Of a stretch of 55,412 nt of DNA, positions 43,845 to 53,660 are shown in pieces. The notes under the pieces were generated by a model. It ran no database searches, was not told the origin of the DNA, and was given only the letters and a program-made list of their open reading frames with translations. The position numbers and the translations under genes were made by a program. This stretch comes from Candidatus Kuenenia stuttgartensis (GTDB lineage: Bacteria > Planctomycetota > Planctomycetia > Gemmatales > Gemmataceae). Numbering within the stretch: position 1 is the stretch's first letter; the number at the start of each line of letters is the position of its first letter. The DNA is taken from contig CAMCLK010000033.1 of NCBI GenBank assembly GCA_945875585.1, forward strand, positions 1 to 55,412, in the 5' to 3' direction.

Positions 43845-46800
43845 TTATCGGTAATAAATAAATTCCTGCGTGTTGAACAAGGCATGCGCCAGGCGCGTCC
43901 ATGCTTCTTCGTCTCGAAGCAGATCCGGTTGATTGGGGGTGGCAAAATCGTGAAGGGCGCCGGCCCAAACTTTCCGCTCCATGGCAGTCGGCATGCGTGA
44001 TAGGGCGGTTGTGAACATGGTTTCCATCTGATCATCGATGGAGTCGCGTGGATTCTTGACCAGTTGTTTGCCCCAGTGCTTTGCCATGGCAGCTACAAAT
44101 GGATCATTGAGCATAATAAGGGCCTGAGTTGGGTCATTTGTGGAATCGCGTTTGCCTGTCGGAAGCCTCGGGTCCGGCAGGTTGAATCCCATCAGGAAGT
44201 TTGCTGGTTCCATGATCGATGTTTGGGTGTAAATCGACCGGCGGCCAAGTCCATCCAGCGGTCCTGAGTAGAGGCGCTTGGCTGGGTCCTCGGCACTTCG
44301 CGGGGGCATGATCGGCCGCCCGTACAGCGTGTGATCAAGTCGCCCCGCAACGGCAAGCAAACTGTCGCGAATTCCTTCAGCTTCAAGTCGGCGCGTGGGG
44401 TAGTGGTGCAACAGGCAGTTGCCAGGATCGACTTGCATTGCTGGGGCATTGACTGTGCCAGATTGCCTGAATGTTGCGCTGAGCAACATTTGGCGTACCA
44501 GATATTTGGTAGACCAACCATGGGCTACAAAGTCGCGAGCCAGCCAATCGAGCAGTTCAGGGTGCGATGGTTTGGTGCCCAATCGTCCAAAATCGTCCGG
44601 CGTTCCAACAATCCCCTGACCAAATACCCACTGCCAAACACGGTTTGCATACACCCGCGACGTCAACGGGTGATCCGGTCTCACCAACGATTCTGCCAGT
44701 TCCAGCCGACCACTACCCGGGCTGGTAGACACCTGATTACGGCCCGCGAACATCTGGAGAAAATCCGGCATCACCATTTCACCAAGGGAATCGACATTAC
44801 CTCGGATATTGAAATAGAGGCCTGATTTTGTCAGAAATCGTTCATCCATGCTGTTGACGGTGCGAGGGAATGCCAAAGCAGATTCGCACCGTCGGTACTC
44901 GGTAACAAGGCGCTCGAGATTGCTCCCCGGTTCCGCCTTATTGACAAGAAGCTTGTGCCCAAGCAACCAGTCGAGAATCGGAAGGTCTCCATCAACAGTT
45001 TGGCCATCGCACCAGCGTTTGACGCTGCCCGCTAGCCATTCGTTCAGTCGCTGCAGCGCTTCCACAGGTGATTGGGGAGTTGAACCATCGTAAAGCATGG
45101 TAAAAGCATCGAGAGTGTCCTGCGGTGTGCCCGGGGTTTCGTGCGTCACGATTCCGGTGATGCTGATCCAACTGCGTTTGTCGTAACCGAAATCGTTGTT
45201 GGGGAGTCCGGCAGCTAGCCCGGTTCGGGGAGGGAAGTTCGGGTTCAGCGATGATGTGGCAAATTCCACGGCCACTTTTGTCACTCCATTTTTAAGAGGA
45301 GTGTCACCAAACGATTTCCATGTTGGTTGCGTGGCGTTGTAAAATGTCACGCCCTCTCCCTGAAACGCGTTTTCTGTGATCATCAATGAGCCGGCAAACG
45401 ACCCGCCCGCGGTACGGATGCTGTTGAATGCCCCGGGGATCTTGTGCTGCGGTGGTGGTCTTAACGCGCCCGGCAGCTTTGAGGAAAGTGCATGAGTGTG
45501 CAAGCCACGTGGCAGCAAACGTGAAATGACGTCTGTTCCTTCAAGGGCAATCAGAGGAGTGCCATCTGTAACATAACCATGGGTCATTCCCTCGCCATCA
45601 GTGACCCAATCTGCGGGTAGGTTTGAAGTTTTGAAATCGGTGATTGTATTGAATATTTTGTTGGACTGCATCCGTCCGGAGCGTGCTTTACGCCATTCAT
45701 CGGCTATGAGCATCCATGTCGCGGCGGTATTAGGTTCGGGTTTGCCGAGGCGCAAAAGAGGATAGTCAATTTGTTCAATTGTTGGCGCTTTGGTCAATAC
45801 CTTGTGCCATTGTTCTGGTGTGAGCTGGACTTTGCGCCATTGCCCAGCGACCTCCTTGCGAATGCTTTCACGCAACTCTTTCAGTCGATTGATGGTATCT
45901 GCCTGATGGCCCGGGAGGTCTATCGGTCGGGTGGTCCAGCGGGGGGTCATGAATACCGCGCCCAAGGCGTAGTAATCGCGTTGCGAAACGGCTTCCAGTT
46001 TGTGGTCGTGGCAACGGGCACAAGCCACGGTGGTTGCCAAGAATGCTTTCGAGAACGCATCGATTTTGTTGTGCACCATCTCCTGATGCACGCCGTTGAA
46101 GTCTAGGCTGCTTCCGTGCCGGTGCTCACCCATGTGAAAGAACATGGGGCCAATCAGGCTTTCGTTGATTCCGCGTTCTGTATTCACACGGGGATTCTTC
46201 AGGAGATCACCTGCCAGTTGCTCACGCACCAGTTGATCGAAGCCAACGTCTTCATTTAATGCGCGAATAAGATAGTCACGGTATTCGTAAGATCCTTTCG
46301 CCGGATTGTCCCATTCATATCCATAGGTGTCTGTATACCGCACCACATCCATCCAGTGACGGGCAAAATGCTCGCCGAAATGAGGCGAAGCCAACAGCTT
46401 GTCCACCAGCTTTTCGTATGCCGCGTTCGGGTTGGTGCGGCATTCTGCAAGATATGCTGTTCGAATTGCCAGGCTGGGTGGTAGGCCTGTCACCACGAAC
46501 GACAGTCGCCTGAGCAGTAGTTCCGGGTCTGCTTGTGGCGAGGCTACCAGATGCGCGCTGCCGAGAGCCTTGTGGATAAATCGGTCGATCGGTTGAAGGG
46601 GTGATATGGCGTTTCCCATTTCGGGCGGTGGAGTCTCAACCAATGGTTTCAGGCTCCACCAGTCGAGGCGCTTCTGGAAAGTCTCGGCCCATGCGTCTGT
46701 TGGCCTTTTGGTGATTGCAGACATATCGTCGCGAGGATCAGGCGCGCCTCGACGCACCCACTCCACGAGCAGAGCCACCTCGTTTGCCGGAAGTGCCTTG

Positions 46801-47114
46801 TTGGGTGGCATGCGCAGATCTTCATCCGTGTGGCGAATAGCCTTGATGATCAGGCTTTCTTCAGGCTTCCCGGGTACAAGTGCTGGGCCGGTATCGCCAC
46901 CCTTGATCCAAGCAAGGCGGGAATCAAGTCTTAGGCCACCTTTTTGTTTGGTTGCACCATGGCAGGCAATGCAGTGGTTAACCAGCAACGGCCTGATTCG
47001 CGCCTCGAAAAAAGCAATTTGTTCGGGTGAAGCGGTTTGCTCGGCGCGCAAGGTTCCTTGCCAGATCAAGCTGGTACAAACAAGCCATGCAAGTGCGAAA
47101 GAGTTCGGCTTCAT
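43845..47114 (-). CDS. PSCyt1 - DUF1549 - DUF1553 protein (long form)
   Basis: A 1089-residue protein. A signal peptide (1-24) is followed by the PSCyt1 haem domain: CIACH (48-52) and an MPP motif near 103 (DLRMPPNKALP) that supplies the Met ligand. DUF1549 follows with the second haem-like motif CARCHDHK near 365. The central part (about 480-740) contains a LamG-like beta region (FKTSNLPADWVTDGEG, GAFNSIRTAGGSFAGSLM). DUF1553 closes the protein (ESLVRPDHPLTSRVYANRVW, GRRSIYTQTSIMEP). It is the lead gene of a two-gene operon with DUF1501 and is divergent from the AraC-PAS regulator, which may control it. Confidence 0.9.
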   Translation of the reverse strand: MKPNSFALAWLVCTSLIWQGTLRAEQTASPEQIAFFEARIRPLLVNHCIACHGATKQKGGLRLDSRLAWIKGGDTGPALVPGKPEESLIIKAIRHTDEDLRMPPNKALPANEVALLVEWVRRGAPDPRDDMSAITKRPTDAWAETFQKRLDWWSLKPLVETPPPEMGNAISPLQPIDRFIHKALGSAHLVASPQADPELLLRRLSFVVTGLPPSLAIRTAYLAECRTNPNAAYEKLVDKLLASPHFGEHFARHWMDVVRYTDTYGYEWDNPAKGSYEYRDYLIRALNEDVGFDQLVREQLAGDLLKNPRVNTERGINESLIGPMFFHMGEHRHGSSLDFNGVHQEMVHNKIDAFSKAFLATTVACARCHDHKLEAVSQRDYYALGAVFMTPRWTTRPIDLPGHQADTINRLKELRESIRKEVAGQWRKVQLTPEQWHKVLTKAPTIEQIDYPLLRLGKPEPNTAATWMLIADEWRKARSGRMQSNKIFNTITDFKTSNLPADWVTDGEGMTHGYVTDGTPLIALEGTDVISRLLPRGLHTHALSSKLPGALRPPPQHKIPGAFNSIRTAGGSFAGSLMITENAFQGEGVTFYNATQPTWKSFGDTPLKNGVTKVAVEFATSSLNPNFPPRTGLAAGLPNNDFGYDKRSWISITGIVTHETPGTPQDTLDAFTMLYDGSTPQSPVEALQRLNEWLAGSVKRWCDGQTVDGDLPILDWLLGHKLLVNKAEPGSNLERLVTEYRRCESALAFPRTVNSMDERFLTKSGLYFNIRGNVDSLGEMVMPDFLQMFAGRNQVSTSPGSGRLELAESLVRPDHPLTSRVYANRVWQWVFGQGIVGTPDDFGRLGTKPSHPELLDWLARDFVAHGWSTKYLVRQMLLSATFRQSGTVNAPAMQVDPGNCLLHHYPTRRLEAEGIRDSLLAVAGRLDHTLYGRPIMPPRSAEDPAKRLYSGPLDGLGRRSIYTQTSIMEPANFLMGFNLPDPRLPTGKRDSTNDPTQALIMLNDPFVAAMAKHWGKQLVKNPRDSIDDQMETMFTTALSRMPTAMERKVWAGALHDFATPNQPDLLRDEEAWTRLAHALFNTQEFIYYR

Positions 47115-47241
47115 TCACTATCCCCAGCGGACGCGTGCGTGGGTTGGTTCAGGCGGGCGGTAGCTCATTATGGTTTATTTTATGCGAGTTGCCACAGTTG
47201 ATGCCATAGGCCAAGCCATCAAAAAATGGTAAAATCCCACC

Positions 47242-48024
47242 ATGAATGACTTTCAAAACCAGTTTTTCAAGTCTATCAGCAGTCCATTGCCAATTCTGGG
47301 TGCCTTGGAGTCTATTCCCGGCGCCATGTTCATGATCAAAAACCTTGACTCATGTTACATCTACATGAGCCAAGCATTGCGTATGGCCATTCATGTACCC
47401 GCCGGCGAAGAAGTTGTTGGCAAAACAGATTTCGACCTTTTCCCGAAGATCATTGCCGAACAGTTCCGGCAGAACGATCTGTTGGTTTTCCAGAATGGAA
47501 CGCCATTAGTGAACGAAATTCATTACACAGGCTTTTTCAATCACGCACCCAAATGGTCGTTTTCCAGCAAATACCCGTTGTTCGGTGACGATCACAAGAT
47601 AATTGGTTTAGTCACCATCAACACTCCCTACGGATCACTGCTTGGAGAATCGGCGGAACTGAACCGATTACTGCCTGCCATAGAGCATGTGTCGACACAT
47701 TATCAGGAGCCTATTCCGATAGCCCTGCTTGCCGAGCTTTCTGGTTGCTCGGAGACCCATTTCATGCGCACCTTCAAAAAACGCATGAAGATGACAGCGT
47801 ACGCCTTTGTGGAGCAGGTTCGCATGTTTCATGCGATCGATGCGATCAGGCACCGAGGGACAACGATTTCCACCATTGCCAAGGAATGTGGTTTTTACGA
47901 CCACAGCGCCTTCGTGAAACGGTTCCGGAAATTTACGGGGATGACCCCACTGCACTACCGCAAAGAGTTTCAGGCCAAAGTGGATCAGGAAGGCGTTCAG
48001 GTGCTACCAAGGCCGTTGGGTTGA
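47242..48024 (+). CDS. AraC-family regulator with an N-terminal PAS domain
   Basis: A 260-residue protein. The PAS domain (about 20-135) has IPGAMFMIKNLDSCYIYMSQ and EEVVGKTDFDLFPK. The AraC helix-turn-helix pair (about 150-245) has IALLAELSGCSETHFMRTFK and ISTIAKECGFYDHSAFVKRF. No leader or membrane segment. Such PAS-AraC proteins are very common in planctomycetes beside DUF1501/DUF1549 operons; here the two start 126 bases apart in opposite directions. The ligand sensed by the PAS domain is unknown. Confidence 0.92.
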   Translation: MNDFQNQFFKSISSPLPILGALESIPGAMFMIKNLDSCYIYMSQALRMAIHVPAGEEVVGKTDFDLFPKIIAEQFRQNDLLVFQNGTPLVNEIHYTGFFNHAPKWSFSSKYPLFGDDHKIIGLVTINTPYGSLLGESAELNRLLPAIEHVSTHYQEPIPIALLAELSGCSETHFMRTFKKRMKMTAYAFVEQVRMFHAIDAIRHRGTTISTIAKECGFYDHSAFVKRFRKFTGMTPLHYRKEFQAKVDQEGVQVLPRPLG

Positions 48025-48076
48025 TCCGTACGGCTCCATTCCGATCGGGATCGTGTTCAAAGTCTGTCAAACACAG

Positions 48077-48105
48077 TTGACATCGCATCAACCTTGCGAA
48101 TAATT
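48077..48105 (+). promoter_or_regulatory. Consensus-like promoter of the export operon
   Basis: TTGACA (48077-48082) and ATAATT (48100-48105) at a spacing of 17 bases. The leader to the ATG at 48200 is about 85 bases. It is the best sigma70-type match seen in the window. Confidence 0.55.
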
Positions 48106-48199
48106 AAGCAAACGTGGCAAGCTTACCGAATATTAAGGAAGCAGTTGTGCCGCCCGAGACGGAAATGCAGGGGTAGGCACAGCCCACCGGGAGGCGTTC

Positions 48200-49936
48200 A
48201 TGGATTCTGCGGGCCACAATCCACTGGGCACTCAGGGCGGTCATGGAAGCCACCATGCTCGGCCTTATACCCGCCTGCTTCAATTGCTGGAGCCGGAATG
48301 GAGCGACATTTGCAACCTCGGCATATTCGCTTCCGCTGTGGCGGTGCTGTCTTTAGCCACTCCCATTGCTGTTGAAACGCTTGTCAATACGGTCGCTTTT
48401 GGCGTTCTCATGTGGCCTGTAATCGTGATCGCTGGCGTATTGATGGTTTGTCTGGCCCTTGCTGCTGCCCTCAAAGCCATGCAGGTATTTATGGTTGAAT
48501 GCATGCAGCGCCGGTTGTTTGTGCGGGTGTTGGCGGATTATTCCCACAGGTTTCCAAATCTTGAGATCCACACATTCGACAGCCGTTACGGCCCGGAACT
48601 CGCGAATCGATTTTTCGATATTTTAACACTTCAGAAATCGATAGCTGTGCTTCTTTTGGATGGATTATCGCTTGCTGTCGCGACAGTGGTGGGGATGTCA
48701 GTTCTTGCCTTTTATCACCCCGCGTTACTCGGATTTGATATTGTCATGGTCCTGCTTATAGGGTTTACCGTTGTCGTTCTGGGTTGGGGCGGGGTGGATA
48801 CCGGCTTGCGGGAGTCACAGGTTAAATACGAAATTGCTGGCTGGCTGGAGGAGCTATTGCGGAGCCAAAGGGCTTTCAAATCGTCAGGTGGCCAAAGGGT
48901 TGCATTGGAACGGACTGATTCGCTGGCGATCGATTACATGAACGCCCGACAAGCACATTTTAGAATCGTTTGGCGACAAACAGTCTTTGCTTTGACATTG
49001 CAAGTTCTGGCAAGCACCATGCTGATGGGAATGGGAGGTTGGCTGGTCATCAATCGCCAGCTTACATTGGGTCAATTGGTCGCGGCGGAACTGATTGTTT
49101 CATTGGTGGTCGCTTCTGTTAGCAAAATTGGCAAATACGCGGAATCGTACTACGACCTCATGTCCAGTGCTGAAAAACTCGGGCTGATCACTGATCTGCC
49201 TCTTGACCGAACAGGTGGGGAATTGCTTTCCGATAACGGTAAGGGCATGGCCCTGCGCGTGCGACCGGTTCACGACAAGAAAACGCATGTTGATGTCGGG
49301 TCTGTTATCTGGGATATTCATCCCCAGGAGCGCATCGCCATTACCGGGCCTTCAGGCGCGGGTAAAACACGGTTTCTTGAGTGCATGTGTGGCCTTAGGG
49401 AAACACGCGCAGGGAATTTTGAAATAGATGGAATCGATGCCAACTGCATTTCACTAGATAATCTTCGGCATCATTCCACGATGGTTGGCAGGTCCGATCT
49501 CATTCAGGGCACGATTCTTGAGAATATCCGTATGGGGCGCGCTCATGTAACTCCCGCCGATGTGCGTGAATCGCTGAAAACAGTCGGTTTGCTGGGAAGC
49601 GTGCACCAATTGAAACATGGATTGGAAACACAATTGAACGCGGACGGGCAACCGTTTTCTGGTAGTCAGGTACCGCGTTTACTCTTGGCGCGCGCTTTGG
49701 TAGGCCGGCCTCGATTGCTTGTGCTGGACGGTATACTCGATTCCATCAATTTTCAGGAATGCCCAGATTTGCTGCCTCTGTTATTCGATCGTTCCTCGCC
49801 CTGGACCCTTCTAGTGGTTTCCAGCAGGAATGATGTGCTTGTGAGATGCGATCGGGTTCTAGGTTTTTGTTCTGCGGAGAATGAGTTTTCCAGACCTTCT
49901 GGATACCTCACACCTGTTGGAGGGATGGCATCATGA
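48200..49936 (+). CDS. ABC exporter-like protein (membrane domain plus degenerate ATPase domain)
   Basis: A 578-residue protein. Six hydrophobic segments lie between about 40 and 310, then an ATPase domain (about 350-560). Walker A is intact (GPSGAGKT, 383-390). The Q-loop Gln is Gly430, the signature is FSGSQ (486-490) instead of LSGGQ, the Walker B Glu is Gly511 (LLVLDG) and the H-loop His is Ser542. ATP binding may remain but normal hydrolysis is doubtful. No C39 peptidase domain is present. GGGAGG six bases before the ATG supports the start. It is the first of three ATGA-overlapped genes with HlyD and TolC partners, so it should belong to a type I secretion-like machine. Confidence 0.85.
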   Translation: MDSAGHNPLGTQGGHGSHHARPYTRLLQLLEPEWSDICNLGIFASAVAVLSLATPIAVETLVNTVAFGVLMWPVIVIAGVLMVCLALAAALKAMQVFMVECMQRRLFVRVLADYSHRFPNLEIHTFDSRYGPELANRFFDILTLQKSIAVLLLDGLSLAVATVVGMSVLAFYHPALLGFDIVMVLLIGFTVVVLGWGGVDTGLRESQVKYEIAGWLEELLRSQRAFKSSGGQRVALERTDSLAIDYMNARQAHFRIVWRQTVFALTLQVLASTMLMGMGGWLVINRQLTLGQLVAAELIVSLVVASVSKIGKYAESYYDLMSSAEKLGLITDLPLDRTGGELLSDNGKGMALRVRPVHDKKTHVDVGSVIWDIHPQERIAITGPSGAGKTRFLECMCGLRETRAGNFEIDGIDANCISLDNLRHHSTMVGRSDLIQGTILENIRMGRAHVTPADVRESLKTVGLLGSVHQLKHGLETQLNADGQPFSGSQVPRLLLARALVGRPRLLVLDGILDSINFQECPDLLPLLFDRSSPWTLLVVSSRNDVLVRCDRVLGFCSAENEFSRPSGYLTPVGGMAS

Positions 49937-51330
49937 TTGTACGCATGGGTGCCATGCCCGTTTTCAGTTCCAGTACGGGTTTATATACCCTTAAGAAAAC
50001 ACGCACACCATCAGTGTCGCGTTGGATTGGCTTGATGCTGATGCTCTGGTTTTTATTGATGCCTGTGGGGTTGGTTTTTGTTCCATGGCAACAGACCGTC
50101 CGAGCTCGCGGCCAGATGGTTGCGTTTGCCCCCACGCAACGTAAGCAATCCATCACCTCGCGGGTAAGTGGACGTGTAGGAAAATGGCGGGTTGTTGAGG
50201 GGTCTCGAGTCAAGGCGGGTGAGGTTCTTGTCGATATTGACGATAATGACCCCGAATTGGCAACTCGACTGGACGCCCAGAAAAAATTTCTTGTCAGTCG
50301 CAGGCAGGCTGCTGATGAAGAGGTTTCCGAACAAGCTAAGGCGGTTGAGGCCCAAATCAGGGCTCTCGATGCAGCCGTACGTGCGGCACGCGCAAATCGT
50401 GAGGCTTCGGCGATGCTTGTAGACGTGGCAAAACAGGCGCGTGCCAACACCGATTTTTCATCGGTGTTTGAACAGCGTCGTTATCAGATGTACGAAAAGC
50501 TATTCTTGGACAAACAGTTTGGCGGATTGGAGTCCGCGCTGAATCGTGATGAGGCCCAGATGCGCGCCGACCGCGCGGGTACGGAAGTCAAACGCGCCGA
50601 TGCGGAAATCAAACGAACCGAAGCATCCCTGATCAATAGTGAATCGCTGGTATTGCAAGCTGAGGCTACGGGGCTATCAACTCTGGCCACGACCCGCCGC
50701 GATCTACGTCGGGCCGAGCAGAACCTATTTTCCGTGGAGCGTGATCTGCAGGAAATCGACAACCGCATTGAGCGATTTAAAGCCAGATATGTTACGGCTC
50801 CATGTGATGGAATTGTCTTTCGAATTTCGGCCAACGTTGCTGAAGGCGGCCAGTTTGTGAAAGAAGGAGAAGATTTGGCTGTTCTCGTTCCAGATACCAA
50901 TGATCGTGTGGTTGAGCTGCTTATCGACGGTGTCGATGCTCCATTGATCGCAGCATTCATGCAGGAACGTGGTGAAGGGCCTCATGTGCGCCTTCAATTT
51001 GAAGGCTGGCCGGCCATCCAGTTCGCGGGATGGCCCTCAGTGGCGACCGGAACATTTGGGGGCAAGGTACGTCAGATCGACGCGACAGACGATGGTAATG
51101 GGCGTTTCCGGGTTCTGGTTGAACCAGAAGAACTGGTTGAGGATGACCGTTGGCCCGATGCACAATTTCTGCGTCAAGGCAACCAGGCGGTGGGTTGGGT
51201 CTTTCTGAATAAGGTTTCTCTTGGCTATGAATTGTGGCGTAACCTCAACGGCTTCCCTCCTGTGGTTGCACCCAAGTCAAATGACAAGTACAAGGAAGGC
51301 GGCAAGCCTCCCAAGGTGAAGCCATTATGA
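49933..51330 (+). CDS. HlyD-family membrane fusion (adaptor) protein
   Basis: A 465-residue protein. One membrane segment (about 32-52) follows a short cytoplasmic end. Lipoyl-like halves are seen as GRVGKWRVVEGSRVKAGEVL and APCDGIVFRISANVAEGGQF, on both sides of a long coiled coil (about 115-285, for example ADEEVSEQAKAVEAQIRALD). The C-terminus is basic with several Lys and Pro. It should link the inner-membrane ABC protein to the TolC channel. It overlaps both neighbours by four bases. Confidence 0.9.
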   Translation: MIVRMGAMPVFSSSTGLYTLKKTRTPSVSRWIGLMLMLWFLLMPVGLVFVPWQQTVRARGQMVAFAPTQRKQSITSRVSGRVGKWRVVEGSRVKAGEVLVDIDDNDPELATRLDAQKKFLVSRRQAADEEVSEQAKAVEAQIRALDAAVRAARANREASAMLVDVAKQARANTDFSSVFEQRRYQMYEKLFLDKQFGGLESALNRDEAQMRADRAGTEVKRADAEIKRTEASLINSESLVLQAEATGLSTLATTRRDLRRAEQNLFSVERDLQEIDNRIERFKARYVTAPCDGIVFRISANVAEGGQFVKEGEDLAVLVPDTNDRVVELLIDGVDAPLIAAFMQERGEGPHVRLQFEGWPAIQFAGWPSVATGTFGGKVRQIDATDDGNGRFRVLVEPEELVEDDRWPDAQFLRQGNQAVGWVFLNKVSLGYELWRNLNGFPPVVAPKSNDKYKEGGKPPKVKPL

Positions 51331-52874
51331 GCCACAGCCGAATCTATCAATGGTTTGCTGTTGGGTTGACCGTGAGCGGATTTTCCAGTCCAGCTCTCTG
51401 TCAGTCGGAAACGGTTCAGCCACTGCCACTGCCGGTGCCTTTGGTGGTTCCCGAGGTCAGGCTTGGTCAGAATCCGCCGAAACCTCCCAAGAATCTTCCT
51501 CCCATCATGGGGGCGACGCCAAGTGTTGGCGGCCCATTGGGCCTTGACGAAGTCCTCGACTCCGTTGAAGAAAATTACCCGCTGCTGCGCGCCATAGAAC
51601 AAGAACGCGCTCTTGCTGGTGCCCGGGTGATTTCCGCCATGGGCGCTTTCGACCTGAACCTGAATGCCTCGGCCGATGGTACTGCTCCGGCGACCTACGA
51701 TAGTATCCGTGGCTATTTCGGAGTTAGCCAAGCATTTCAGAATACCGGAGCTGGTCTTTTTGGTGGTTATCGCAACGGCTTTGGGGAGTTCCCCACGTAC
51801 AATCTTGGCCAGAAAACAGCCGAGGGGGGAGAACTGCGCGCTGGCATGAGCATTCCGTTGCTGAAGGATAGGGCGATCGATCGGCCCCGTGCCAGCCTTC
51901 AGCAGGCACGGCTCGATGTTCAGATAGCAGAACCCACCATCGAAAGGCAGCGACTCGACTTCAAGCGCGCCGCCACGCGCACGTACTGGAACTGGGTAGC
52001 TGCAGGGCAGCGCCTGAAAGTAGCGAACAGCCTTCTCCGCTTAGCTGTGGAACGTGATTCCCAACTCAAGGCTCAAGTAGATATTGGCCGGTCTGCCAAC
52101 ATTGAGCGGATCGACAATCAGCAGAATATAGCCCTTCGGAATGGTGTGCTTGTGCAGGCACAACGTGGCTTTCAGCAGGCAACCATTGACCTGTCGCTGT
52201 TTCTGCGGGCCGACTCCGGTACCCCAACATTGGCCGGAGTAGACCGATTACCTGCCTTCCCGTTGGTGCAGCCTGTAAGCGTAGCCATTGTAGACGATGC
52301 GTTTGACCGGGCCCTTGAACTGCGTCCAGAACCGCAACGCTTACGGCTGCAGCGCGAAAAGGCATTGGTGGATTACCGGCTTGCCTCGAACCAGACGCTT
52401 CAGTCGCTGAATGCCGTGGTGTCTGGATCACAGGATGTTGGTTACGGTTCGAGTCCGCTTTCAGGTCCTAACGGGCTGGACCGCTCCAATCTGAACGCGT
52501 CGCTTTTGTTGAATTTTCCGGTGCAACAACGGGAAGCCAAGGGCAGGGTATTGCAAGCGCAAGCGATGATGGCTCAAATCGAGCAGCAATTACGAAATGC
52601 TGAAGATGTGATTCGCGCGGAAGTTCAGGACACGTTTTCCAGCTTGGAACGCGCCTATGAATTTTTTCTGCAGGCCAACAAACGCGTGGAACTGGTCGGC
52701 CTTGTGGCCAGAGCCGAACGGGAGCAACTAAGACTGGGCCGCAGCGATATTCTTCGCGTGACACTCCGTGAGCAAGCAACCTTCGATGCTGAAATGATGG
52801 AGATTGGCGCCCAACAAGACTACTTCCGCGCACAGGCGGATTTCCGTTTCGCTCAAGGGCTAGGAGCGAGATAA
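51327..52874 (+). CDS. TolC-family outer-membrane channel protein
   Basis: A 515-residue protein with a signal peptide (1-26) and a Pro-rich linker (PLPLPVPLVVP). Two long helical halves typical of TolC follow: LDEVLDSVEENYPLLRAIEQ and, later, FDRALELRPEPQRLRLQREK. It should form the outer-membrane duct of the export system. It overlaps the hlyD-type gene by ATGA. A short dyad follows its stop. Confidence 0.88.
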   Translation: MSHSRIYQWFAVGLTVSGFSSPALCQSETVQPLPLPVPLVVPEVRLGQNPPKPPKNLPPIMGATPSVGGPLGLDEVLDSVEENYPLLRAIEQERALAGARVISAMGAFDLNLNASADGTAPATYDSIRGYFGVSQAFQNTGAGLFGGYRNGFGEFPTYNLGQKTAEGGELRAGMSIPLLKDRAIDRPRASLQQARLDVQIAEPTIERQRLDFKRAATRTYWNWVAAGQRLKVANSLLRLAVERDSQLKAQVDIGRSANIERIDNQQNIALRNGVLVQAQRGFQQATIDLSLFLRADSGTPTLAGVDRLPAFPLVQPVSVAIVDDAFDRALELRPEPQRLRLQREKALVDYRLASNQTLQSLNAVVSGSQDVGYGSSPLSGPNGLDRSNLNASLLLNFPVQQREAKGRVLQAQAMMAQIEQQLRNAEDVIRAEVQDTFSSLERAYEFFLQANKRVELVGLVARAEREQLRLGRSDILRVTLREQATFDAEMMEIGAQQDYFRAQADFRFAQGLGAR

Positions 52875-52947
52875 GCGTGTGATCTAGTCGATGGTATCTC
52901 GACGCGCTCCTGTGATCATGAAGTTGAACCCACACAATTCACAGGTG

Positions 52948-52971
52948 ACAGATTCCCATCTGTTTGCTTTT
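52948..52971 (+). terminator. Weak terminator after the export operon
   Basis: ACAGAT (52948-52953) and ATCTGT (52958-52963) form a 6-bp stem with a four-base loop, followed by TTGCTTTT. It lies 73 bases after the TolC stop in a convergent gap of 129 bases. Confidence 0.4.
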
Positions 52972-53003
52972 AAAATCGAAATGATCGGCAGCGATCAAAA
53001 TCG

Positions 53004-53660
53004 TTACGGCGCGAGGCGCTCGCGCTGCCATACGGAATCGTTTCGAGTGAACTGAATTCTGTCGTGTAACCGGCTTGGTCGTCCTTGCCAGAATTCCACA
53101 ACGGAAGGTATCAGCCTGTAGCCTCCCCAATGTTCAGGGCGGGGAACACCTTCGGGAAACTGGCGCCTGAGTTCTTCCACCTTCCGTTCCAATACCTCGC
53201 GGTTGGCTATCACAACGCTCTGCGGCGATGCGGCGGAACCGTACCGGCTTTCAGGCGGGCGGCGTAAATGATAGGTGTCGGATTCGCCCGCGCTGATCCG
53301 TTCCACGGTTCCTTCGAACCGCACTTGGCGTTCCAGTTCCGGCCAGAAAAACACCACCGAGGCCCGTGGGTTGCTTTCGAGATCGCGACCTTTGCGGCTT
53401 TCGTAATTGGTAAAGAAAACCAACCCATTCGCGTCGAACTGCCTCAGCAGTACCACACGGGCCGATGGCACACCATCCGCCGAAGCAGTCGCCAGAGTCA
53501 TGGCGTATGGCTCGGGAAGTTGCTGCTTTAAAGCCGCGTGCAGCCAAGTATCAAATAGCGAAAAAGGACAGTCGCCCGCTTCGGATTCATCCAGTCCAAA
53601 CAGGCGGTAATCACGCCGAAGGGCCATCAGGTCGACGCCACTTTGTAATCCGTCACTCAT
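53004..53660 (-). CDS. pdxH: Pyridoxamine 5'-phosphate oxidase
   Basis: A 218-residue protein of normal length. Family marks: PYAMTLATASADGVPSARVV, FFTNYESRKGRDLESNPRAS, WPELERQVRFEGTVERIS and the C-terminal FWQGRPSRLHDRIQF, with RLAP at the end. It oxidises pyridoxamine or pyridoxine 5'-phosphate to pyridoxal phosphate with FMN. The start overlaps the stop of the upstream secreted-protein gene (ATGA), an unexpected pairing. Confidence 0.95.
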   Translation of the reverse strand: MSDGLQSGVDLMALRRDYRLFGLDESEAGDCPFSLFDTWLHAALKQQLPEPYAMTLATASADGVPSARVVLLRQFDANGLVFFTNYESRKGRDLESNPRASVVFFWPELERQVRFEGTVERISAGESDTYHLRRPPESRYGSAASPQSVVIANREVLERKVEELRRQFPEGVPRPEHWGGYRLIPSVVEFWQGRPSRLHDRIQFTRNDSVWQRERLAP

